Assembly: GCA_036733345.1 (NCBI GenBank)
Contig: DAINAR010000042.1
Location: forward strand, 1 to 25,432
Source: JAFGMQ01 sp036733345
GTDB taxonomy: Bacteria; Desulfobacterota; DSM-4660; Desulfatiglandales; Desulfatiglandaceae
Length of the DNA: 25,432 nt
Direction: 5' to 3'
The notes beneath the pieces were generated by a model. That model was not told the origin of the DNA and made no database searches. It saw only the letters and a program-made list of their open reading frames with translations. Each line of letters starts with the position of its first letter. The first letter of the stretch is position 1. Below, piece by piece: positions 6,612-14,361 of this stretch. A program made the translations under genes and the position numbers.

Positions 6612-8423
6612 TTGGTAAAAAAGAGTAATAAAAAACAATCGTCGTTCAGACTATCTTTTTTTTTGATATGTCTTCTGTTAATTACCGCTGCAGTCATACT
6701 TTGGCTGATCTTCCGGAATATATATATTATTTCTCCCCGCTTCAATTCACTATTGATCCAAATAAATAACGAGCCCAAAAAGATATTGTCCGGTGAAACC
6801 CTCGTTATTCATCCAAGGGACAGAATAAAATTCCTCAATATTTCTACAAACATACTATTTAATGTCGATATAAGGCTGACGGCAAAAGGTTTTGATGTTG
6901 AATCCTTAGCATTTGAAGAAATGAGTTTTTCTGATTTGCTGGATGGACGGGATATATTTGATCGTCATCAGTTCCGTATCTGGGTAAAACACCGCAATAC
7001 AGGTTTAGGTTTCATAGATTTGGAAGTGCAGCCCTATTTAGAGGATTGGCTGAGTAAGGCAAACAGGACTATAGATAAAGCCAAGCGATTATCAATTCTT
7101 GAACGAGGGCATCGTTTGTTTCCAGATGATATCAGGTTAGGGAAAAGGCTTATAGATGAATACATATCACAAAATTTATGGCAACAGGCTGCTTTAATGC
7201 TCGAAGCCCTGGCAGAAAATAAATATGACAGGGAGATCCTTGATAAATTGCTGGATGTATATAGATCTATGTCTAACAAAGATGGGATAATTTCCGTTTT
7301 AAAAAGGATTGTTAAAGGGGCTCCGGATGATTTGGAGGCTAGAAACCAGTTAGCAGAGGCCCTGGAGGAAAATGGCAAGTTGAAGATGGCTATTGAGGAA
7401 AACCAGGCACTCCTTAAAAGAATTTCAAATAAGCAAAAATTATCAGTTTATAAGCGACTCGGTTATCTTTTTTCAAAGGCAGGTAAATATAATGAGGCAA
7501 TTTTCAATTATCTGGAGGCTGCAAAGCTGGACGAGAATGATGCCGATCTCTATTATAATCTTTCTTATCTTTATGAAAAACTCCATCAGGAAGAAAAGGC
7601 TTACTATTTTTTAGAGAAGGCCACGAGGTTGAAGTCAGAAGATGTAGATAATCTTTTGAAAATTGCGCAGTGGCAGATCACAAAAAGGAAATTTTCCGAC
7701 AGCATCAAATATCTTTCTGAAGTGCTGGAGATAAATCCAAATAATATTGAGGCCCTGTTATTGAAGGCCCAGGTTATGGAAAAACAGGGGAATAAACAGG
7801 GCCTGAAAAAAGTATATAAAGAGATACTCTCTCTGGAGCCTAAAAACGAGACAGTTATTTATAATCTGGGCAGCCTTGAATATGAGGCTGGAAATTTACA
7901 GGATGGTTTGAATTATTTTATAAGCTATTTAAAGTTATACCCTAACGATGTATCTGTACATGAAATAATTTTCGACATTTATAAAAGGTTAAAAAACGAT
8001 CAGATGGCATACAAAGAGGCAAGGATTCTTGTTGAACTTAAACCGAACGATATTAGTCTGTACCAATTTATTTTTGATTATCTGAACGCCAGGGGCAGTT
8101 ATAATTTGATAATTCCAATAATGGAGAAAGGTCTAGAGGCAAATTCTAACAACTATGATTTGAGAGAATATCTGGTATTTGCCTATTTAAAAAGTGGAGA
8201 TGAAAAGCAGGCGATTAAGCAGATGGAAAAGATACTTCAGATAAGACCTGGAGATATAGATTTATGGCTTCAGTTAGCAAAACTCAGGGAAAAACGAAAT
8301 GAATTATCAGAAGCATTGAAAGCATATAAAAAAATTTTGGAGCTATCAGCGAATAATGAGGATGCTCAGGAAAGCTATCTAAGGCTAAGGCTGAAGGGCG
8401 TTCAAGATGAAGAATCCAAATAG
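6612..8423 (+). CDS. Membrane-anchored tetratricopeptide repeat protein
   Basis: I do not recognise a named family for the whole 603-residue protein. After a basic N-terminus there is one membrane helix (about 14-36), then about 100 residues (40-140) rich in alternating hydrophobic residues that look like a small beta domain of unknown type. From about 190 to the end are degenerate tetratricopeptide repeats, recognisable by recurring patterns such as AGKYNEAIFNYLEAAKLDEN and the final SGDEKQAIKQMEKILQIRPG. TPR arrays are protein-binding scaffolds; the topology suggests that they face the periplasm. The start is TTG and has no strong ribosome-binding site. The last 17 bases overlap the Nudix gene, which suggests co-translation. 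Confidence 0.8.
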   Translation: MVKKSNKKQSSFRLSFFLICLLLITAAVILWLIFRNIYIISPRFNSLLIQINNEPKKILSGETLVIHPRDRIKFLNISTNILFNVDIRLTAKGFDVESLAFEEMSFSDLLDGRDIFDRHQFRIWVKHRNTGLGFIDLEVQPYLEDWLSKANRTIDKAKRLSILERGHRLFPDDIRLGKRLIDEYISQNLWQQAALMLEALAENKYDREILDKLLDVYRSMSNKDGIISVLKRIVKGAPDDLEARNQLAEALEENGKLKMAIEENQALLKRISNKQKLSVYKRLGYLFSKAGKYNEAIFNYLEAAKLDENDADLYYNLSYLYEKLHQEEKAYYFLEKATRLKSEDVDNLLKIAQWQITKRKFSDSIKYLSEVLEINPNNIEALLLKAQVMEKQGNKQGLKKVYKEILSLEPKNETVIYNLGSLEYEAGNLQDGLNYFISYLKLYPNDVSVHEIIFDIYKRLKNDQMAYKEARILVELKPNDISLYQFIFDYLNARGSYNLIIPIMEKGLEANSNNYDLREYLVFAYLKSGDEKQAIKQMEKILQIRPGDIDLWLQLAKLREKRNELSEALKAYKKILELSANNEDAQESYLRLRLKGVQDEESK

Positions 8424-8826
8424 AAAACCACATTTTCATGTGACTGCCGGTTTAATAAGGCAAAATGGAAGGATTTTGATAACGAAAAGAGCTAAAGGCA
8501 CTCATCTTGAAGGATTCTGGGAATTCCCCGGCGGAAAACAGGAAAAGGGAGAGACTTTAAAGGCTTGTCTTGAAAGGGAGATAGAAGAGGAGTTAGGGAT
8601 TAAGATTAAGGCAAACCGTTTCATTATGTCATTATACCATGACTATGGGGATAAATTGATAACTCTGCATGTCTTTGATTGTATAGTCTTGCAGGGTGAA
8701 CCAAATGCATTAGAGAGCCAGGAATTCAAATGGACTGAGCCGGTTGATCTTTCGAAATTTTCATTTTCGCCTCCAGACAAAAAAATAATTGAGTTTTTGG
8801 TAGATAGAGGCCATGATCAACTTTGA
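8407..8826 (+). CDS. mutT: MutT-type Nudix hydrolase
   Basis: This 139-residue protein is a Nudix hydrolase of the MutT kind, which in well-studied cases converts 8-oxo-dGTP to the monophosphate and so prevents A:T to C:G transversions. The Nudix box GX5EX7REUXEEXGU is intact at residues 43-65 (Gly43, Glu49, Arg57, Glu58, Glu61, Glu62, Gly64). The flanking pattern, an N-terminal VTAGLI strand, ITKRAKGTHLEGFWEFPGGK, and a C-terminal WTEPVDL segment, matches MutT rather than other Nudix subgroups, though substrate cannot be proved from sequence. The ATG lies inside the end of the TPR gene, with AAGGG eight bases upstream. Confidence 0.9.
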   Translation: MKNPNRKPHFHVTAGLIRQNGRILITKRAKGTHLEGFWEFPGGKQEKGETLKACLEREIEEELGIKIKANRFIMSLYHDYGDKLITLHVFDCIVLQGEPNALESQEFKWTEPVDLSKFSFSPPDKKIIEFLVDRGHDQL

Positions 8827-8914
8827 TTAGTATCATGAGAATTTTTAAAGGATGGCAGGGTACTCTCAATATTTTATTAAAATAATATGCGGCTAAAAAT
8901 CCATAGGGGAATTT

Positions 8915-10339
8915 ATGCGAAAAGGAAACTGTGAATTTAAAGGCAGCGGCAGTCAGTATTTCGCAACTGTGTTTATTCACCTGTTTTTAACAAGTATTAT
9001 TACGCTCGGCATTTATTTGCCGTGGGCCTGGGTGAAATTGTTAAGATTGAAGGCAGATCATACTGCTATTAATGGGAAAAAAGTTAACTTTTCAGGTACC
9101 GGCAGTCAGCTTTTTATGCTCCTCCTTGTTAACGGGTTTTTGACTCTCATCACCCTTGGAATTTATGGGCCGTGGGCTCTCTGCAACCTGTTCAACTGGC
9201 TGGCAAAAAATACACTTATAGAAGGCACTCCCAGTCAGTTTGCAGGCACGGGCGGCTCACTTTTTTTTATTTACATCATTCATCTTTTGATTCTTCCTGT
9301 TTTGACATTGGGGATCTATAGTATTTTAGGTTTTTATAGGCTTTTTGTGTGGAAGGAAGAACATACTAAATATGGTGGAGAAAGGACATCATTTGGTGGA
9401 GGATTCGGTCAATTTTTAAAGATTTACTTAATCAGTTGGATTTTAAACACCCTTACATTCAACCTTTTTTCTCCATGGTCTGTCTGCCTGTTTTACAGGT
9501 GGCAGATTAATGGCCTAGCGGTCGGTGAGAGCGGGGATGTTAAACACTTTCCACCTGTGAAGGTAAGGGCCTTTGTGACTATTGTATTTATACTGATCGG
9601 AATTGTCTTATTTTTTGGGCTTTTCTTTTTAGTTAGAACTGCACTCGACCAGGCAGAATCTATTAAAACCAGGTCTTTGGATACACCAAAACCTGCAAAA
9701 ATTATTAAAAAGGGCACAGCAGTATCCAAGACGTCCAAAGTGGTGAGTCCAGCAGGAAAAATAGTTTCCCCCATTATTAGCCCTAAGACTGATGCAGTCC
9801 CCAAATCTACCAAAACCCAAGTCGAAAAGAATTATCCTGACAAAGAAAATCCCGCTCTTGACCAGGAAATCAAAAAACTTGACGATTTTATAAAGAAAAA
9901 TTCAAGGAATGCAGATGCTTTTTATAATCGGGCAAGGCTTTATGCGGCTAAGGATGATTTTCCTCAGGCTATAAAAGACTACTCTCAGGCCCTGGAAATT
10001 GAAGAGAAACACGCTGACTCCTATTACAACAGAGGTCTTCTGTATGCAGAAATGGAAAGATATGAAGAAGCTGTAAAGGATTTTGATTCAGCTATCAAAT
10101 TGGATTCAGGTGCGTCTGACGCATATTGTAACAGAGGAAATTCCCATTATCTTTTAGGGAGAGTGGATTTAGCTGTTAGTGATTATTCGGAAGCTTTAAA
10201 AATTAAACCAAATGATTCGGATATATACTTTAATAGAGCTCTTGCCTATTTGAGTAAAGGCGACAAAGAACATTCCGACGCAGATTTTAAAAAGTCGATG
10301 CAATTAGGTAACAGGAAGGCTGCAGAATATTTGAAATAA
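8915..10339 (+). CDS. DUF898 (YjgN-like) membrane protein fused to TPR domain
   Basis: The 474-residue protein starts with four tandem copies of a DUF898-like unit of 50-51 residues. Their FxGxGSQ-type motifs begin at residues 8, 59, 109 and 160, each followed by a hydrophobic stretch with TLGIYxPWA or a variant, and the fourth copy is the most divergent. A further membrane helix (about 220-241) leads to a linker rich in Lys, Pro, Ser and Thr (250-310). The C-terminus (about 315-474) has three to four canonical TPRs with repeated YNRG/YxNR motifs. YjgN/DUF898 proteins have no established function. The ATG has AGGGG five bases upstream. The gene meets the oppositely directed IHF-like gene only 28 bases downstream. 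Confidence 0.85.
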   Translation: MRKGNCEFKGSGSQYFATVFIHLFLTSIITLGIYLPWAWVKLLRLKADHTAINGKKVNFSGTGSQLFMLLLVNGFLTLITLGIYGPWALCNLFNWLAKNTLIEGTPSQFAGTGGSLFFIYIIHLLILPVLTLGIYSILGFYRLFVWKEEHTKYGGERTSFGGGFGQFLKIYLISWILNTLTFNLFSPWSVCLFYRWQINGLAVGESGDVKHFPPVKVRAFVTIVFILIGIVLFFGLFFLVRTALDQAESIKTRSLDTPKPAKIIKKGTAVSKTSKVVSPAGKIVSPIISPKTDAVPKSTKTQVEKNYPDKENPALDQEIKKLDDFIKKNSRNADAFYNRARLYAAKDDFPQAIKDYSQALEIEEKHADSYYNRGLLYAEMERYEEAVKDFDSAIKLDSGASDAYCNRGNSHYLLGRVDLAVSDYSEALKIKPNDSDIYFNRALAYLSKGDKEHSDADFKKSMQLGNRKAAEYLK

Positions 10340-10367
10340 TAGATAAGGGCCTGATTTTAATCCTGAT

Positions 10368-10727
10368 TTATTTATGAATATACCCATGGGGGTTGAGTTT
10401 TTCTTTCAATTTTGGTGAAGCCTTGAATTTAATCGTTCTTCGTGATTTGAGGATTATCATTTCACCGGTTTGGGGGTTTCTTCCTTTTCTCGCCCATTTA
10501 AATTTAACCTGAAATTTTCCAAAACCTGAGATGGTTATATTTTCTCCTTTTGCGAGGGTTTGTTTGATAGTCTCGAAGAGGGTATTAATGATATTTTTAG
10601 CACGGCTCTCGCTTAAAAAAGTACAGTTCATTTCCGGGAATAAAAATTGTTGTGTGCTTTTACTCCTGTTTTTGAAACGAACATTGCGCATCACATTTTT
10701 GACAATATCCATTTTGGTCAAGGTCAT
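10368..10727 (-). CDS. IHF/HU-family DNA-binding protein with insertion
   Basis: Members bend DNA as dimers and act in nucleoid structure, recombination and transcription. The 119-residue product opens with MTLTKMDIVKNV, like IHF alpha subunits, and has SGFGKFQV (67-74) and the arm motif ARKGRNPQTGE (79-89), in which Pro85 is the DNA-intercalating residue. About 20 residues (roughly 18-37, including QQFLFPEMNCTFL) are inserted between the first helix and the dimerisation helix, where normal IHF/HU proteins of 90-100 residues have a short turn. Whether it is a true IHF alpha or a divergent paralogue cannot be settled, so no symbol is given. AGGA lies four bases before the ATG. Confidence 0.88.
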   Translation of the reverse strand: MTLTKMDIVKNVMRNVRFKNRSKSTQQFLFPEMNCTFLSESRAKNIINTLFETIKQTLAKGENITISGFGKFQVKFKWARKGRNPQTGEMIILKSRRTIKFKASPKLKEKLNPHGYIHK

Positions 10728-10914
10728 ATTATGTCCTGCTAATATAATATAGATGAAAAAGTATTTGATTTAGCATGGCATATTGATTTAAACATGTCAA
10801 CTATCCGTAATGTTTGAAGTCCTGAGTAATGATCTGTTTACATCGCTTAATCGTTTTTTTCAATTATTAGCTTTTTTCACGCTAAAACCCTTTTTCACTC
10901 TGCCAATATTTATT

Positions 10915-11808
10915 TCAAGCTGTATCTTCCTCTTCATCTTTCATATAAGAATGCTTTTTCATCAATAGTTTTATAAAGCCAAAAATCGATATAAGCGCCA
11001 TAAACGCGAATAGTATTTCATAAACATGGTAGCTTAGATAGGTAACCCAGGTTGTTTTTTTTCTGAGAGACTGCTGCCATTGCTTTTCGAGGCCTTCTAA
11101 ACTGTCAGGCAGCACCTTTATAAAGGCTGGATCAACCTCTTCGCCATTCTTCAAATAATTAAGTATTGTCAATATGCTGTCTCTGCCATAATTGCCTAAA
11201 ATAAATTCAATAAAACTTTTGCTCTCTTCATATGCCAGGAGCATGGGCTCTCTGTCATCTGGAAAACCGTTTTTTAAATATGCAAGTCTGATAAATCTGC
11301 CACTAAAAGCCGCCCTGTTCAAAAGAGATCTCTTTTGGTCAAATATGATTTCGCCTATACTGTCGCTTATCCATTGGGCAATACCTTCGTCAAGCCATCT
11401 GGGTAATACCTTTTTTTTAATATGATAATTAAGGAGTAAATGACAGAATTCGTGTTTTAAAATAGTTTCAAGACGGAACGGAAATTTACCCGCTTTGGAA
11501 TAGTCAATCACAATTGCGGCTTGTTTAGGTACGGCATATGCCACAATCAGATCATTTTGAAAAAAATGATTTCTGTTTTTTATAAGGAATACTGTTGGTC
11601 TGAAATCATATTTCCATCTTATGGTTATTTCAACATCGCTTTTGATTTCAGGGTAGATATCAATAACATTCATTGCTGCTGATTCAAGAAGAGGATCGAA
11701 ATAAACCATTAAATTTGAATTATCAATAAAATGCAGCTCTTCTGCGGAAAGGTTTCCCTTTAAACCAATTGTAAACACCAGAAAAAGAATCAGATATATT
11801 TTTTTCAT
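10915..11808 (-). CDS. Peptidase MA-like zinc metallopeptidase, membrane-anchored
   Basis: The 297-residue protein has a signal peptide (about 1-22), an HEFCH zinc-binding motif (His119, Glu120, His123) and a downstream RWLDEGIAQW segment (137-146) whose Glu141 is the likely third zinc ligand, the arrangement of gluzincins of the peptidase MA type. A hydrophobic segment (about 264-285) and a short acidic-basic tail end the chain, so the catalytic domain is probably periplasmic and held at the inner membrane from its C-terminus. The substrate is unknown. It diverges from the NamZ gene across 125 AT-rich bases that must hold both promoters. No strong ribosome-binding site is visible. Confidence 0.82.
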   Translation of the reverse strand: MKKIYLILFLVFTIGLKGNLSAEELHFIDNSNLMVYFDPLLESAAMNVIDIYPEIKSDVEITIRWKYDFRPTVFLIKNRNHFFQNDLIVAYAVPKQAAIVIDYSKAGKFPFRLETILKHEFCHLLLNYHIKKKVLPRWLDEGIAQWISDSIGEIIFDQKRSLLNRAAFSGRFIRLAYLKNGFPDDREPMLLAYEESKSFIEFILGNYGRDSILTILNYLKNGEEVDPAFIKVLPDSLEGLEKQWQQSLRKKTTWVTYLSYHVYEILFAFMALISIFGFIKLLMKKHSYMKDEEEDTA

Positions 11809-11933
11809 ATGGGCATGTTAAAAAAACAAATAGCCTTGAAAACGGATTGCAGATTACATAATATTCTATTCATATATATATTGATTATTTATAAATTTAT
11901 TCAGAGTGTCTATCAATAAAGGAAAAATTATTA

Positions 11934-13109
11934 ATGAATAATGTCTTAACGGGGCTTGATTTTCTCCGCGAATACCGCTGGAAGGAGCTAAAGGGATACA
12001 AATTAGGCCTTCTCGCAAATCAGGCATCATTAGACAGTAATTTAAATACTGCAAGAGAAATCATCTCGCGTCTGCTTCCCGGTCAACTCAAGGTGCTTTT
12101 CGGGCCCCAGCACGGATACGCCGGACAAGAGCAGGACAATATGATAGAAACGTACCACTCAGAGGACAGGACTCTTGATATACCTATCTACAGTCTTTAT
12201 TCGGAAACAAGAGAGCCTCTTCATCATATGCTTGAGATTATTGATATATTACTCATTGATCTACAGGACGTTGGAACAAGAGTTTACACCTTTGCATCCA
12301 CTATGCTCAACTGTCTAAGGGCGGCATCAAGATATGGCAAAAAAGTTATTATCCTGGACAGACCCAACCCTCTGGGAGGAGAATACCTCGAGGGCAACCT
12401 TTTGCGTCCCGAGTTATATTCATTTGTTGGATCTTACAGTTTTCCCATGCGTCACGGTCTGACAATGGGTGAAATGGCCCGCATTTTTAACCATGTTTTT
12501 GAATTGGGCTGTAATCTTGAAATAATACCGATGCATGGATGGACCCGTGAAATGTTATGGAATAACACTGGATTAAGATGGTTTATGCCTTCAACAAATA
12601 TGCCTATTCCAGAGACTGCATTTGTTTATCCTGGCCAGGTAATATGGGAAGGTACAAATATTTCCGAAGGCAGAGGGACATGCCGACCATTTGAAATTTT
12701 TGGAGCCCCTTTTTTTTGCCCGGAAGTGCTCATTAAGGAATTAGAACCAGAGGCAACTATTGGCTGCTGTTTACAGGAATATTCATTTCGTCCGGTATTC
12801 AATAAATGGCAAGGAGAACTCTGTCATGGTTTTATGATACATGTCCTCGATCGTAATTCATTCCAACCATATCTGACTTCAATCGGACTTTTAAGGGCAG
12901 TTATGAAGATTCACGAACAAGATTTCGAGTGGAAAGATCCGCCGTATGAGTATGAATTCAAAAAAAAGCCCATTGATTTAATAATGGGCGACGTGTCAAT
13001 TAGAAATGAGCTGGAGTCTGGAACGGCTCTCTCCATAATAAAAGAAAAATGGTTGGAAGACCTCAAATCTTTTGACGATTGGAGAAAGCCATTCCTCATT
13101 TATTCATAA
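11934..13109 (+). CDS. namZ: DUF1343 / NamZ-like exo-beta-N-acetylmuramidase (GH171)
   Basis: NamZ proteins remove N-acetylmuramic acid from the non-reducing end of peptidoglycan fragments, serving cell-wall recycling. The 391-residue product carries the family signatures: GLLANQAS (25-32), FGPQHGY (56-62), LQDVGTRVYTF (110-120), DRPNPLGG (142-149), HGLTMGEMA (174-182), and the long block with PSTNMPIP (219-226) and WEGTNISEGRGTCRPFEIFG (238-257). Unlike secreted members, it begins directly with the domain and has no signal peptide or alternative upstream start that would add one, so a cytoplasmic role in recycling imported muropeptides is inferred. AAGGA lies ten bases before the ATG. No other recycling gene is adjacent. 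Confidence 0.87.
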   Translation: MNNVLTGLDFLREYRWKELKGYKLGLLANQASLDSNLNTAREIISRLLPGQLKVLFGPQHGYAGQEQDNMIETYHSEDRTLDIPIYSLYSETREPLHHMLEIIDILLIDLQDVGTRVYTFASTMLNCLRAASRYGKKVIILDRPNPLGGEYLEGNLLRPELYSFVGSYSFPMRHGLTMGEMARIFNHVFELGCNLEIIPMHGWTREMLWNNTGLRWFMPSTNMPIPETAFVYPGQVIWEGTNISEGRGTCRPFEIFGAPFFCPEVLIKELEPEATIGCCLQEYSFRPVFNKWQGELCHGFMIHVLDRNSFQPYLTSIGLLRAVMKIHEQDFEWKDPPYEYEFKKKPIDLIMGDVSIRNELESGTALSIIKEKWLEDLKSFDDWRKPFLIYS

Positions 13110-13179
13110 TAACTTCCAAACAGGATAAATATTTAATTAAAACATTTATAAATTGGTCGTCAAAAGAAGAAAGGGATTA

Positions 13180-13350
13180 TTATTTTTCCTGCCCCCCGCC
13201 GATCCATCTGTCAATAGCTTCCTTATCAAATCTCCAAACCCTGCCAATCCGGATTGCAGGAATTTTGCCTTCTGCGGCATATTTACAGATAGTTATTTCA
13301 TGTAACTTTAAATATTTCGCAACTTCCTTTGTTGTCATTATCTCTGGCAT
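13180..13350 (-). CDS. Excisionase-type small helix-turn-helix protein
   Basis: This 56-residue protein is almost entirely one MerR-like winged helix of the excisionase (Xis) family: MTTKEVAKYLKLHEITICKY (5-24), then GKIPAIRIGRVWRFDKEAIDRW (positions 28-49; the RIGRVWRF core is the family hallmark). Such domains bind DNA and help recombinases or act as small regulators. I place the start at ATG 13350 because AAGGAG lies nine bases upstream; a frame extending to 13407 is open but lacks such a site. There is no integrase, toxin or phage gene beside it. It is encoded against its two neighbours on an AT-rich stretch. Confidence 0.78.
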   Translation of the reverse strand: MPEIMTTKEVAKYLKLHEITICKYAAEGKIPAIRIGRVWRFDKEAIDRWIGGGQEK

Positions 13351-13563
13351 AGTAATACACTCCTTATATAAAGTTTTATTCAGTTGGCTTATTTTCATAC
13401 TAAACAATATCAGTTAACCACTTAAAACATGTTTAATACCTAAAACCTTTAAAGTCAATAAAAAATCTGTTAATAGACAATAAAAACACTCTAAACTTTT
13501 ATATTTTATTTGTTTTATATTTTCCCAACATCTATTCTTAATAATTAGGGATTAAAATAAATT

Positions 13564-14187
13564 ATGAATCGAAAATATCTTTATATGCTAATTGTGCCAT
13601 TTATTTTATTTTGCCTCGCTTTTATTAATTTGATTCCGTATGAAGTCAAATATGTTTTCGATGGAGACACAATACTTTTAAGTGATGGCCAAAAGGTAAG
13701 ATATACAGGTATAGATGCTCCTGAAATTGCACATGAAGGCCAAGAAAGTGAATTTATGGCAATCTCAGCTATGAAATTCAATCGTGAATTAGTTTCGGCC
13801 AAACGAGTAAACCTGGAGTATGATCGACAAAAAAAAGATCATTATGGCCGTTTGCTTGCCTATGTTTTTTTGGAAAATGGGGATATGGTGAATGCATTAT
13901 TGGTGAGGAAGGGGATGGCCTATGTATTAATTAAAAGTCAGGATCACAAATACAAAGACTTTCTTCTTGAATGTCAACGAAAGGCTATGACTGAGGAAAT
14001 AGGGATTTGGAGCGGACTTAAAATAGAGAAGGAAAAATTATACATGGGTAATCTATCCTCCCATAGATTCCACAAAACTAATTGTCCTTTTGGAAAAAAA
14101 ATAAGCAGAAAAAATTTGATAAAATTCAAATCCCGCAAAGAGGCATTTTGGCATGGATTCAGCCCCTGCAAACATTGTAATCCATAG
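13564..14187 (+). CDS. Staphylococcal-nuclease-like protein with C-terminal metal-binding module
   Basis: SNase-fold proteins are calcium-dependent nucleases. In this 207-residue protein the catalytic set is present: Asp33/Asp35 in VFDGDT, Arg46, Asp51 and Glu54 in VRYTGIDAPE, and Arg96 in HYGRLLAYV, matching Asp21, Arg35, Asp40, Glu43 and Arg87 of the staphylococcal enzyme. A hydrophobic N-terminus (about 5-24) is a signal peptide or anchor, so it acts outside the cytoplasm. The C-terminus (about 161-207) has His170, Cys174, Cys202 and Cys205 in an Ada-like zinc-binding arrangement. The ribosome-binding site is weak. The gene converges on clc across 174 bases in which I find no clear terminator. 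Confidence 0.88.
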   Translation: MNRKYLYMLIVPFILFCLAFINLIPYEVKYVFDGDTILLSDGQKVRYTGIDAPEIAHEGQESEFMAISAMKFNRELVSAKRVNLEYDRQKKDHYGRLLAYVFLENGDMVNALLVRKGMAYVLIKSQDHKYKDFLLECQRKAMTEEIGIWSGLKIEKEKLYMGNLSSHRFHKTNCPFGKKISRKNLIKFKSRKEAFWHGFSPCKHCNP

Positions 14188-14361
14188 AATTATGAATCTA
14201 AGGATTTTTATGGCCTTATACGTTCCTGAAAATTCATTTTACTAAAAGATGTGAGTATAAGGAAGATATACGGTTGCTGCCTTTTTTTAAATAAAAGGAC
14301 TTATTGCCAAAAGAAGTCTGATTGTCTTTACAGGGCTTGAGTATTGAAAATCAGAAAATAG

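Noticed and set aside
13079..13417. 112-residue plus-strand frame after namZ
   Set aside because: It overlaps the small HTH gene in antisense and has no recognisable domain; the HTH protein is the better explanation.
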